This document shows, in pieces, positions 22,640 through 33,357 of a DNA stretch of 64,000 bases. The stretch is from Sceloporus undulatus (taxonomy: Eukaryota > Chordata > Lepidosauria > Squamata > Phrynosomatidae). The notes beneath the pieces are model-generated. The model saw nothing but the letters and a program-made list of their open reading frames with translations. It was not told the DNA's origin and did no database searches. Made by a program: the position numbers and the translations under genes. Positions within the stretch are counted from its first letter, which is position 1. Each line of letters begins with the position of its first letter. The stretch lies in the NCBI RefSeq assembly GCF_019175285.1, contig NC_056527.1, positions 111,238,389 through 111,302,388 on the forward strand. The letters are read 5' to 3'.

Positions 22640-23081
22640 GTCCAAAACACAGTACAGAAATAATCCAGTTTGAGACTGCTTTAATTGCCCTGGCTCAGTG
22701 CTGGGGAATCCTGGGAATTATAGGGCCCGAACAGACAGGCCAAAATAAAGCTGCTTCGGGTCACTTTGGAGGTATGCTGTTTAAATGAAACACACATCTT
22801 AAAAAGCCAGAAGCTGCGCCAAAGCTTAGGAATGGAGCATGGCTTTGGTGTGGCTTCTGGCCTCTTAGGACGCATACATCATTTAAACAGCATACCTCCA
22901 AAGTGACCCGAAGCAGCTTTATTTTGGCTTGTCTGTTTGGGCCCATAGTTTATTGTGGCACTAGAACTCTCTGTCAGAAAATGCTAAATGTCTCACAAAA
23001 CAACAATTCTCATAATTCCCTAGCATGGATTCAGGGCAGTTAAAATGTCTCAAACCGGATTATTTCTGCAGTATGTTTTGG
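22640..23081. mobile_element. palindromic MITE, interrupted by a second TIR element
   Basis: The outer arms tacagaaataatccag and ggattatttctgcag are complementary. The centre, ggaattata ... atagtttattgtggc, is split by the element at 22723-22944. With the insert left out, the outer element is the common palindromic MITE of this window. Confidence 0.8.
22723..22944. mobile_element. long-palindrome TIR element nested in MITE
   Basis: Ends gggcccgaacagacaggcc and ggcttgtctgtttgggccc, with arms continuing as aaaataaagctgcttcgg. Target duplication ata|...|ata (22720-22722 and 22945-22947). Same family as 53201-53433. Confidence 0.85.
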
Positions 23082-24044
23082 AACAAGGAGACATTTTCAG
23101 AGCCCACCCAACACACCCTTTACAAGTGTTGTTTTTTTTTTTAAATGTAAGCATTCAGAAGAACATTAACAACCGGTGCAAAGCACATCCTCTCTGACTG
23201 TAATCTATTAACATTTCCAAACTGTCCTGCAGATTGCTAAAACTTAATGTTAAATGGTACTACTGGTTTTTATTTTTATTTTAAGGCTCTGTATTGTTTT
23301 AATGTATTTTAAGCATTTTTAAAATCTTTTTAAAGTATTTGATATTTGAGCACAGAATTTGTTTTAATTATTCTTGTAATTTAATCCAATTTTAACATAT
23401 TGTTTTTAAGTATATGGTGTTTTTTAATGTTGTAAGCCACCTTGAGTCCTAGTCTTGGGAGAAGGGCAGGATATCATCATCATCATCATCATCATCATCT
23501 GTATGTAGTTTTTAAATTTTTATTGTTTTAATTGCATTTCAGTGTTTTTTTTATTATTTTAATATATAACTGTTTAATTGTATATTTTATACTTTTATTT
23601 AACTTCTCCAGTTTTTTTTAACCTGCATTGTTTAAAATGTCATTAGTAACTTTGAGTCCCATTACTGGGGTATAAATGAATACAATAATAATAATAATAA
23701 TAATGTAAACAAAGATGACTAAATTTTTGGACTCTCATTGTAGTTGTGTCTATGGTGACAGTCATGAGAAACAATGCTTGAAAACATATCACTACACAGC
23801 CTACAATCTGCAAGGTCCTAAAATGCTCCCTTTCCATGCTGTAGAGTACTTACTTTGTCAGAGTTGACCAGATATCCTTGGGATTCTTTTCTGGTTCAGC
23901 TCCCTCAGAATGCCATCACCATTGCCAGTTTCCCTATATTGGGAGAAAGGCAGGATATAAGAAAATCAAATATTAATATTAATAATTGTCATTTCCAGAA
24001 GAGACTATCCATTGGAATGAGCAGTATGGGCATGGTCACTCTTG
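23082..24044. other. intron/upstream sequence, AT-rich
   Basis: Retroposon-like 3' ends: gtaagccaccttgagtcc near 23430 followed by (ATC)n at 23472-23500, and a similar end near 23640-23705 with (AAT)n. No gene. Confidence 0.45.
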
Positions 24045-24135
24045 GAGCAAAGGCTGCATCCGCACAGCAGAAATAATCCAGTTTGACACCACTTTAACTG
24101 CCACGGCTCAATGCTATGGAATGTTAGGCAGATGG
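24045..24135. mobile_element. half of a palindromic MITE
   Basis: Only one arm (gcagaaataatccagtttg, then caatgctatggaatg) is recognisable. The other arm is missing. The flank beyond aligns with the flank of the 28.3-kb OR near 31.2 kb. Confidence 0.6.
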
Positions 24136-24400
24136 ATAATCGGGAAGGGCTACAGAAGAGTAATGCTGTGTATTCAGTTTGATGCTTCCCTGGCAAAGGA
24201 GAAGCTAGAGCCGAAAAAAGGGGGAAAAAAGGAATAAAGTAAAATATATAGCTCCAGCTGTTTCTTAAAGTGATGGGCAATCAGAGAATGCCAAATACCT
24301 TAGTGTGAAGCAGATTTAACTTTTAAGTTAATCAAGAGTTTATGTGATAGTTTATGGTAGTGGACTTGGAAATTTCCCACATTGGAAGAGGATTGTTTTT

Positions 24401-24518
24401 TTTTATTTATTTTAAGTTTTATTAATTAAAAATTAGTACAATAGAACAAATAAAGACAAAAAACAAAACATACATCGCACGAAAACATAAATAACCTACA
24501 TACCTATGTACCTATGTA
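24401..24518 (-). mobile_element. short L1-like retroposon insertion with target duplication
   Basis: Poly-T start (poly-A on the minus strand), about 118 bases. It is flanked by the 18-base direct repeat ggaagaggattgtttttt (24384-24401 and 24519-24536). This is a target-primed insertion, heavily 5' truncated. Confidence 0.8.
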
Positions 24519-24760
24519 GGAAGAGGATTGTTTTTTGAAAGCCCCCAGCCCCAAGTCAGAAAATGGAGGAAAGCATCTCATCCAAGTCTTGGACTTAGGA
24601 GTGAGTACAGTTAACATTTGTTTGCTTCTCATGCATCCTTCATCCTACCTTCTCTCTGCAGGCATGATTTGGCAACAGTCCCTCTCTAAGTTCCCTTGAA
24701 ATAATCACCCTCACCCTCAGAAAGTACCTCCATTCAAATTTGTTTCTCAATAGTACTTAC

Positions 24761-25085
24761 CCCTGTCTCCTTTGACTGATCCTTGGTCCCAGTAGTATGG
24801 ATGTGTTGATCCGACCATCCGATGCATTCACATCATAAAGGTTGCTTCAGGAATTGTAGGAAAGCACACTGTTTCCATGTCTTACAGTGGTGCTCAGACT
24901 TGCCACAGGTTGGCTTTTTCTTGCAGTGGGCAAGGCGGAAAGAAACTACCATGAATGTGGTCCAGAGCATGAAAGCCTTTGAGATGCCTTGGTGGCTCTT
25001 AGGAGAGTCTCGCATTACGTATGAGAATAATATCTCTCCAAGGCAGGTATCCTGTTTCTGCTGTGGTGGCACATAAATAATCTGC
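24761..25085 (-). promoter_or_regulatory. candidate 5' non-coding exon/promoter of the 20.5-kb OR
   Basis: Best-conserved pair with 31901-32250: cattcacatcataaagg versus gttcacatcatagagg, ttgcttcagg versus ctgcttcagg, and agtggtgctcag versus agtggagctcag. On the minus strand it ends ggagacaggg|gtaagtacta, a near-consensus splice donor 3.28 kb before the coding ATG. An EBF-like box (tctccaagg) lies at about 25036. The inference is a non-coding exon plus promoter; no transcript evidence is available from sequence alone. Confidence 0.65.
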
Positions 25086-25089
25086 AGTT

Positions 25090-25788
25090 GTCACCATGTG
25101 CCTTCAAGTCATTTCCATCTTACAATGACCCTAAGGGAACCCTATCACAATGTTTTTTTGGCAAGATTTGTTCAGAGGAGTTTTACTTTTGCCTTCTTCT
25201 TTTTTTTATAAATTTTATTAGTCTTAAAAACACATACATACATACATACATTCGTAACATTACATTAACACACTTTATCAATAACAATATGCTGATGTCA
25301 ATCAAACCTAAAGTACAATGACAACTACTAAAAGAACTACAAAAAAGATAATAATTTCCTGCTATCGCAGTTTAACCTGATTGTCATCTCCTTCTTTAAT
25401 ATCTGTTCTGTCTTTTCAATAATTTTCCCCTGCTCTTAATATTGTGACTCATGGTCAAAGTAACATCAGATAATAATAGCGTGTCTTTATGCTGATCAGG
25501 GGTTTTTCTTTTTTTCCTCTATGAGTTTTGCCTAGCGACTGTATAAGTTTTTACTACCTACGAAAAAGAGAGAAAGCAAAACAATAGATTGGTTGTTAAA
25601 ATAGTACGCCATGTAGCTTTTTCTCTATTTACACCATTCACCGTGCTATCTACATTTGCCTTCTTCTGAGGCTGAGAGAGTATAACTCGCCCAAAGTCAC
25701 CAAGTGGGTTCCCATGTCTGAACAGAGATGCGATCCCTGGTCTCCAGAGTCATAGTCTAATGCTCAAACCACTACACAGTACTGTCTC
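25090..25788 (-). mobile_element. tRNA-derived SINE interrupted by a retroposon
   Basis: Reverse-strand SINE: gtgccttcaagtcatttcc at one end and gcgatccctggtctccagag at the other. It is split at 25201-25654 by a later insertion. Confidence 0.85.
25201..25654 (-). mobile_element. L1-like retroposon inside a SINE
   Basis: 454-base insert starting with poly-T (poly-A on the minus strand). It is flanked by the direct repeat tttgccttcttct at 25188-25200 and 25655-25667, one copy of which belongs to the SINE. The end sequence resembles those at 24401 and 39075. No open reverse transcriptase frame. Confidence 0.85.
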
Positions 25789-25894
25789 TCAATAACTTGC
25801 AGAGGTACTGCAATTTACCCATGTTTGTGAAAGAAGGGATACTTTGATAAATACAATTTGTTGAGGAGGTTTTGTGCCAACCGGGGGCCATTTA

Positions 25895-26095
25895 CATGAC
25901 AAGATTATATCACTCTCATTCCACAGTAGCTGACATGGTTCCAACATACAGAATCCTGGGGTTTGTAGTAAGAGGAGATGCTGGAGCTGTTTGGCTGAGA
26001 ATTTTAAATGCCCCTTCTGAAACTGCAAATCCCAGGAGTTCATGGGATGGAACCATGGCAGTTAAAGTGGAATAATAACACTATAATGGTGTAGT
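25895..26095. mobile_element. palindromic MITE, related family
   Basis: Arms meet around gaatcctggggtttgtag and ctgcaaatcccaggagttc. Outer parts ttatatcactctcattccac and gtggaataataacactataat are complementary. Confidence 0.7.
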
Positions 26096-26429
26096 ATGAA
26101 TGAGCCTGCAAGGAAATGAGAGATGAAGGTTGTATTCACAATACTCTGGCCAGAACGGTTTGGTCAATAAGTATTTATTCCTTTACTGGGAAAAATATAC
26201 TCCTGGAAAAACCTAAACTTGTGGTTTTACACTTTTTAGGAACATGCCATGTGCCTCTCAGTGCAGGAATGTAGTTGCTGGGTTTGGGTCAAAATGAAGG
26301 CATGCCCTCCTGAAATAAGAATTCTGACTTTCTGAATTAAAATGTGCGGCCTTCTAAATTAAAATTAAGTCCCCAAATTTCTAGCATTGTAGTAAGTTAA
26401 AACTTCCGTTGAGCCGTTTAAAAAAGAGG

Positions 26430-26622
26430 CTGCTGTCACATTGCAGAATCAATGTAGTTTGATGCTACGTTAACTGCTGTGGCTCAGTGCTATGGAATCC
26501 TTAGCCTTTGCTGTCAGAGAGCTCTGGTGCCACAGCAAACTACATATCCCAGGATTCCATAGGACAGAGCCATGATAGTTAAAGCATCACCCTGCATTCA
26601 TGCTGCAGTATGGCAGAAGCCA
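26430..26622. mobile_element. palindromic MITE
   Basis: ggctcagtgctatggaatcc in one arm pairs with ggattccataggacagagcc in the other. Ends are cattgcagaatcaatg and tgcattcatgctgcag. Confidence 0.75.
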
Positions 26623-28331
26623 AGATAGAGTCCAGATCTATGATGCTGGGTCTTGAGTCTCCAGGTTTCAGGCTTTGGGCCTACCCTTAGCTCTGGCTTT
26701 AGATATGATATTTCAGGACTTGGGATACTTCTGAGCAACAACCATAATCATTGAGACACATACATAAATACACACACCACTGCCTACCAACCACTTTTTT
26801 TTCTTCTTCAAAAAAAGAAACAGTTGGCTTTATATCCACTTATTTTTACTCTGTATCATAGAACAGAAAAACAACAACATATTACCGAGTCTGCTGTGTA
26901 AAAGAAGACATCAGTTTTGTTTCATGGATTACAGACATGTTTTCCCGGGCAAGAGGCCAAGCCAGAATGGATGCTGAAGAAAACATTAACTATAACTGAG
27001 CTCAGTCAAGAAGACCAGTGCTTACTTTAATATAACCAAGTCCTTAATCCTCAAAATAGTGATACATTTATTGGCCAACCAAAATGTACAAAATACATCA
27101 TGCAAGCTTTCAAAGCTCCATTGGCTTCTTCATCAGGCAAAATATGTTTTTTTTTAATCATACAGGAGAAGAAACATGATGTTGATAGAGCTACAAGCCT
27201 ACATTTTGTCTCAGATGTTGTTTCTGTTGTAGGACTTTATCACACAACCCCCATTCTCTCCATGATTACATTAATGAAATGAAGTCCATAGATATTAGTT
27301 TGGGAGCATTCCCAACCTCACATCCTTTCATTAGCACAACTGGGCTGTTGTTGGCCCCTTGCACTCTCTTCTGCCCTTGTTGTCCTTAACCCTGTTCTAC
27401 CCAGCATTGTATTTGTGTGTGTATGTGTGTGTGTGTTTAATGCAATTCCAGAGTTGTGCTACTGTGGTTTAACAAAAAAACCCAATATAAAAGAAAGTCA
27501 AACAAAAAACCCCTGCCTGTTCTGGAATAGTGAAGAGGAGGAGACACTGACACCATATGAATGCACAATCTCCAAACTGCCAAAGGAGTAACTCATGCAG
27601 ACTAGTGCTATACCAGTGTAATTGGGACCTTACTGATAGGTTTTTCCATCAATGGCAAGATGTGGGCCTATCATGCTTGGAGGACAAGGCAGCGAGGAGA
27701 GGGAAACGACATCGTTCAATAGGTATCGCCAAAGATGCTATTCTAGAGCTTTTATGGTGGTTTGAAAACCACATGTGATAAAGTCCATAGTTCAGTTGTT
27801 CTGGAGGGTTCCCAAGGCAGCCAAAGGCCACTTCCCTTCTGAAGACCAGGGAAAAAGAGCAATGCAAGACAGGACATAAAATTTCGACTTCATTAGCAAC
27901 AGCAAAGTAAAGTCCCCGTCTTGGGAGGAAAGCGGGATAGAAATAAATACAATAAACAAATAAATAAATAAATAAATTTCCCTTCAGATCCAGTTTGTCC
28001 CTGTCCTGTGCAAAGCTAACTTTTCCTTTCATAGTGCTTACTTAACTGGCTGCCTCTGTTCAGAGCGCAATCCCCTCATCTGTGGAACAGCAACCTGACA
28101 GGCAGCAATCCCCATCACATCTTACGAATTAAATTTGGATAACATTCAACCTGAAATACTTTTGCACAGTCAACAGGCACCTACTCTCATTGTCTAGTTA
28201 ATGTGCTGTCAGAATGATCAGCCAAGTACGATTTTATGGGGAATGAAATGTCTTTCTTCCCTGTGAATGCATTTGCACATCTTTTATGATACTTTTCTCT
28301 CTTTCCCCCTTTTACACTATCACCTTTTTCC
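26623..28331. other. intergenic, repeat scraps
   Basis: Retroposon end at about 27058-27150 (tattggccaaccaaaatg...cttcttcatcaggc), (GT)n at about 27412-27438, and an (AAAT)n-tailed retroposon end at about 27905-27978. Nothing coding was recognised between the two ORs. Confidence 0.45.
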
Positions 28332-29273
28332 TCAGCCATTTCTCCTTTTCCACAGCAATCTCCACACTGCTTTCCTCACTTGATCATTCCTCAAACAATA
28401 AATCAGGGGGTTGAGAAAAGGTGTAATGGCTGTATAGAAGGTTGTTACTAATTTAGCGACTTGGGGATTACTTTCTCCATTGGGAGCCACATACATCCCT
28501 ACCACTGGGCCATAGAAGAGGGTCACGACTACTAGGTGGAAGGAAATGGTGGAAAAAGCCTTCTTACGACTGCCTGGGTTTGATGACTTTGTCAGGGTGA
28601 AAATGACAACACCATAGGACAGTAACACAAATACCAAATTTCCTACTATAACTAGAACATTCATGGAAAGCTGCCAAATATAGGTAGCATTATCCAGAGG
28701 AGGGCAAGCCAGTGATAGAAGTGGCCCAGGATCACACACAAAATGGTCAATGATGTTGGGTCCACAGAAGTTCAACTTGGAGATCAATGTCACTGGGATC
28801 ATGCAACCCAGAAAGCCACAGACCCAAGAAACAGTCACCAGGGCATAGCAGGTATTTTTAGACATGATTTGTGGGTAGCGCAGAGGATGGCAGATGGCCA
28901 GATACCTATCCAATGCCATTGCGGAGAGGAAGAAGCATTCAGTGTAGCCAAGAGAGAAGAAGATATAGAACTGGAGGAAACAGGCCTGGAAGGAGATGGC
29001 CCCAAGAGGGAATGCCAGATCGAAAAGCATCCGGGGCACAGTGGCAGTCACATAGCACACTTCCAGCCAGGAGAAGTTGCTCAGGAGGATGTACATGGGA
29101 AGCCGGGCCAAGTGGGTGTCTACAAGCACCAGCATGATGATGGTGATGTTCTCAGCCAGAGCAAGCATGTAGAGAACAGTGAAAAGGAGGAGAAGCAGGT
29201 AACGCCTTTGTTGCTCAACTCCAAATCCTAGCAAAATGAATTCCTGGACTGTGGTCCTATTGGCCAACTCCAT
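28332..29273 (-). CDS. olfactory receptor, OR11/6-like
   Basis: Intact, 313 residues, from MELANRTTVQEFILLGFGVEQQ (NRT sequon) to RLLWKRRNG. Signature segments: LPMYILLSNFSWLEVCYVTATV, MALDRYLAICHPLRYP, FCGPNIIDHFVCDPGP, SRKKAFSTISFHL and TPFLNPLIYCLRN. The start at 29273 follows the acceptor gtcatttcag directly. A start 14 codons upstream would be intronic. It is the duplicate partner of the 20.5-kb OR: coding sequence, 5' intron and upstream module all align. Its C-terminal tail is shorter. Ligand unknown. Confidence 0.97.
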   Translation of the reverse strand: MELANRTTVQEFILLGFGVEQQRRYLLLLLFTVLYMLALAENITIIMLVLVDTHLARLPMYILLSNFSWLEVCYVTATVPRMLFDLAFPLGAISFQACFLQFYIFFSLGYTECFFLSAMALDRYLAICHPLRYPQIMSKNTCYALVTVSWVCGFLGCMIPVTLISKLNFCGPNIIDHFVCDPGPLLSLACPPLDNATYIWQLSMNVLVIVGNLVFVLLSYGVVIFTLTKSSNPGSRKKAFSTISFHLVVVTLFYGPVVGMYVAPNGESNPQVAKLVTTFYTAITPFLNPLIYCLRNDQVRKAVWRLLWKRRNG

Positions 29274-29559
29274 CTGAAATGACATAATGGAATCATTTTT
29301 GTATACCAAGAACAATCAATAGGTGCTTATTGTCTGTAATCATAATTATTTTTTATTATTATTTTCTTTTCTTATATCCCGCTTTTCTCCCAACATAGGA
29401 ACTCAAGGCAGCAATCTTCTGTTTTCGTTCAGTTCCGAAATATTTGAGGCAATATAGAGACTGGAGGCAATAATCTTTTGTTTACTTCAGTTCTCAAATT
29501 TCTAGCGTAGTAGTAAGTAAACACTTCAGTTGAACTATTAAAATATAGAGGCCGCTGCT

Positions 29560-29772
29560 ACATTGCAGAATGAATGCAGTTTGACACTACTTTAACTGTC
29601 ATCATGGCTCTGTCCTGTGGAATCCTGGGGTTGCTGTTTGTTGTAGCACCAGAGCCCTCTGACAGAGAAAGCTAAATAGCTCATAAAATTAAAAATCCCA
29701 GAATTCATAGGATGGAGCTATAGCACTGAAAGCCACATCAAACTGCATTATTTCTGCAGTCTAGATGCAGTC
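29560..29772. mobile_element. palindromic MITE
   Basis: Left gcagaatgaatgcagtttgac, right gcattatttctgcagtctag; centre gctgtttgttgtagcacc. Confidence 0.8.
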
Positions 29773-30282
29773 GCAGCAGAGGTATCCAAAGAAAAGGGAG
29801 CTGGCACAGTTAACAAAGGGACTGTGAACACGGTAAATACAAGAGTTTTAGTTGTGAAAGATTACTACAGTCTTGCTGTCTTAAATATTACAACATTTGG
29901 AAAATGAAAGAAAATTTCATTTGGGGGACAGAATTGTTTTTGGCAGGCAACACTCATTCTCTGCATCCCATAGAAATATCGCATCTCAATCCCTGTCTTA
30001 AACTATCTCAGATCTTTCCAGCCAAGACACAACATGATAATCCATATTAGAATCAGATGATTCTAATAGTTAAGATATTTATCAGGATACTGTTGCAATT
30101 GTGGGTGAGATCATCTATTGCTGCTTTGTTTGTTATATGACTTCAGGCTGGCTCCAATATTATGTTGGCAAGATTTATTCAAAGGAGGTTCGCCAGTGCC
30201 TTCCTCAGGCTGAGAGAGTGTGACTTGCCCAAGGTCACTGAGTAGATAAGCAAGGATTCAAACCCTGGCCACCTCCAGTCCT

Positions 30283-30512
30283 AAGGTGTATCCAAACTGC
30301 AGAAATAAAGTAGTTTGACACCTCTTTAACTACCATGACTCAGTGCTATGGAATCCTAGCATTTGTAGCTTTGTGAAATATTTAGCCTTCCCTGTCAGAG
30401 AGCTCTGGTGCCACAACAAACAACAATTTCCAGAATTTCATAGCATGGAGCCATGGAAGTTAAAGTGGTGTCAAACTGCTTTATTTCTGCAATGTGGCAG
30501 TGGCCTCATTCA
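30283..30512. mobile_element. palindromic MITE
   Basis: Left end aactgcagaaataaagtag, right end tttatttctgcaatgtgg; inner arms cagtgctatggaatcc and aatttcatagcatgg. Confidence 0.8.
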
Positions 30513-31310
30513 GTGCTCAGATCACTCTACCATGTTGGTTCACGTGTGCATTCATAAACAAAAATGCATATACAATACATCTAACACAAATGTACATGTA
30601 CAGACAAACACACACACTTACACTCTGAGGGATCAACAAAGTGGCCTGAATTTTTGAACTCTCTTTGGGTTCATAAGGACCATAACGAGGTGTAGCTGCA
30701 CCTCAACATCTACTATTATATTGTACACTCTGTAAAATCTGAAAATATCCCCTCCTCATGCCACAGAGTACTTACTTCTCAAGTTGTCTGATGAGGTGTA
30801 GCTACAAGAAACAAGGCACTGATGCTCTTTGAGGTTTTGCTTCATTCATGCTCCCAAGAACACTGTCACAACTTCTGGTTTCTCTTTGGGCTGCCATGGC
30901 CAAAGGTGGCTGTCCATCTCAATGAGTAGCGTGGAACCAGATAATAATAATAACAATAATAATAATAATAATAATAATGATGATGATGATAATAAATTAT
31001 TTATATCTCTACGAAACGCAATCAGGGTGGCTTACAACATTTCCAAACCATCATTCCCACCCCCCCTTAAAATACAATTAAACAGATTAAAATTAAAACA
31101 TACTTAAAATTCACAAAAATTCACAACATAATGATAAACAGTGGCTATAATGAGGTAAAAATCTTTGCTTTTAATAAGAGTATCTTGTTTCTTAGTATTT
31201 CGATAGATGAATGGGTAACTAGAGGGGCCTATAGAAGGCTACTACTATTTTGTTTTGATTTTCCTGATGTTTCCTTAATAGAGGAAAAAGGAAAAAGGAA
31301 AAAAAATCAG

Positions 31311-31314
<4 letters not shown>

Positions 31315-31354
<40 letters not shown>
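31315..31354. repeat. (AT)20 microsatellite
   Basis: Perfect dinucleotide run. The matching place in the duplicate flank at about 24243 has only atatata, so the run expanded after duplication. Confidence 0.95.
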
Positions 31355-31356
<2 letters not shown>

Positions 31357-31900
31357 TTAGCTCTTTCTTGAAATGATAAGCAAACAGAGAGCCTAATATG
31401 GGAGACATCCAGCTTTTGAAGTTAGTATAGAATTTACATGATACAGTACTTCTTTGGAGAGGTAATCTGGGATTTTAAACAGAGAAGGTCTAAATTCCCT
31501 AAAGGCACCAGATGCTGTCTGATCTTGAAAGCACATAGGGTCAGCCCTGGTTAGGACTTGGATGGGATGTTTGAAAGATCCTGATCTCTATCAGATCAGA
31601 AAATGGACAAAAGCAGATGATCCTGTAATAAAGCCTTCAGTTTGTTTCTCCATGCTACTGGTGTCTTTGCTCCCCAAGAAAGATCTCTATTCACTGTGTG
31701 CACTCTCTACCACACTGTCTATAACTTAGTCAGGGTTATAGCTGAAAGTTGCTGGCTTTTCATGCTTCTTTTGTCCTGCTTTCTCTGTATGGGTATTCTT
31801 TGGTAATGGCCTGCCTATTAAACATCTTTGAAACAGCCCAAATATCTCTCACCCCCCCAAAAGTAACACCCATTCAAGCCCATCTCTCAGTGGTACTCAC

Positions 31901-32250
31901 CTCAGTCTCTTTTGGCTGTGCTTGCATTGAAGTAACATGGATGGGTCTCCTTCCATCAGTTGGGTCCATCCACTTGTGTTCACATCATAGAGGCTGCTTC
32001 AGGGATTAGAGGACAGCATGCTGTCCCCCAGATCTTGCAGTGGAGCTCAGTTGTGTTACAGATTTAGTGACAAATGAAGTAAGAAGAAAGACCTGGCATG
32101 GACATAGGTCAAAGTCTGAATGCCTCTGATAAGTAGTTCATGGCTCTTGGGAGTGTGTGTCCCTCATTAACCTCCAAAACAACATCTCTCCAGGCACAAG
32201 TTGTCTCTGTCTGCTGTGCTAGAGTGCAGATAATTGGCAAAAGTAACTTC
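31901..32250 (-). promoter_or_regulatory. candidate 5' non-coding exon/promoter of the 28.3-kb OR
   Basis: Module homologous to 24761-25085. On the minus strand it ends agagactgag|gtgagtacca, a strong splice donor, 2.6 kb before the acceptor at the ATG. Conserved blocks include ttcacatcatagaggctgc (about 31979) and gctcttgggagtgtgtgtcc (about 32142). Confidence 0.65.
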
Positions 32251-33357
32251 AGCTAACCTGTGTTTTCAAATATCTCAAGATGAGGGACATTTAGTTGTTA
32301 TGTTAATAAAGAATATAACTTGATAAGTTTAAAGTACAGGCTACAAAACCTTTGAGCTGATAAAAAAGTTAAATTGCAGATTGCCAACTGTCTTGACATG
32401 AGGGACATTCACTTTTTAGCAGAAATGAATGGGAGGGATTTATGATTTTACACTTGTGAAACTGACTCCGTTGAGAAACAGACTGAATAGTCACTTCCTG
32501 ATACAGTTTGACACAGATGTAAGAACACACAGACAGATGAAATAATTGTTTATCGTTTTTTATATAAAAATGCATTTTTGTTTGATTATTTTTATTTCAT
32601 TTTAGGGAACAGCAGAATCACATGACAATCTGCATATAAAAGAAGAGATCTATTTCGTTTTATTGATTATACACATATGTTACTTGTTGAGCAGGTTACT
32701 CAAGAGAAAATCGAGGCCAAAACGGAAGCTGAACACAGCAACTATTGTTAAGTTCAGTAAAGAGCAGCAGAATTTACTTATTTGCAGACCTCAGTTTGAG
32801 ATACATTGTCTGCATGTATGGCTGCAACAGCTGGGTAACAAGGAAGACTCCCCATCACATCCGAAATATTTTCTAATGTGTTATGGTTCTTGAGAGCCTA
32901 ACGGTTTAAGTGTTGGACAACAGCTCTGGAGATCAGGGTTCAGTTTCCCACTTGGCCATGAAACCCACTGGGTGACCTTGGAAGAGTCACACACTCTCAG
33001 CCCCAGAAAACCCTGTAATCAGTTCATCTTAAGGTCACCATAAGTCAGAAATGACTTGAAGCCACACAACAACAGCATTTTGGTCCTCAAATTGAGAGGC
33101 AGTCTTCTTCAATCTGGTATAGAGTTACCAACAAATTAAGCTCATACTCTTATTGCCTTCCATTTACTTTTATGTTTTGTGTTTTGGCAGCAGGACTGAC
33201 CAGCGTGAAATGCTAAGGATGAATACATGTTCTTCCTTCTTTCTCCAGGCAATTTGCTAAGGATTTGTTTGGTCAAATGCATAATTTCCAACTTTCCTGA
33301 TTTGGCAGGAACAGTCCTGATTAATTCTCTGCTATCAGCTGCTTTTAAAATGCCCCA
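32251..33357. other. intergenic with one SINE
   Basis: Includes a plus-strand tRNA SINE at about 32893-33078 (aacggtttaagtgttgg ... aagtcagaaatgacttgaag). The part at about 32270-32430 has two copies of a gatgagggacatt-like stretch, as upstream of other ORs. Confidence 0.5.

Larger units (their letters stand above)
29773..31900. other. 5' intron of the 28.3-kb OR, repeat-rich
   Basis: Contains a reverse SINE (about 30155-30275), a palindromic MITE (30283-30512), (AAT)n/(GAT)n at about 30942-30992, (AT)20 at 31315-31354 and a 5S-SINE fragment (about 31505-31575, ctggttaggacttggatggg). The part at about 31190-31450 aligns with 24125-24360 upstream of the 20.5-kb OR. Confidence 0.6.

Noticed and set aside
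28743-29231. 162-codon plus-strand frame opposite the 28.3-kb OR
   Set aside because: Antisense shadow of a conserved OR; similar shadows occur opposite other ORs.
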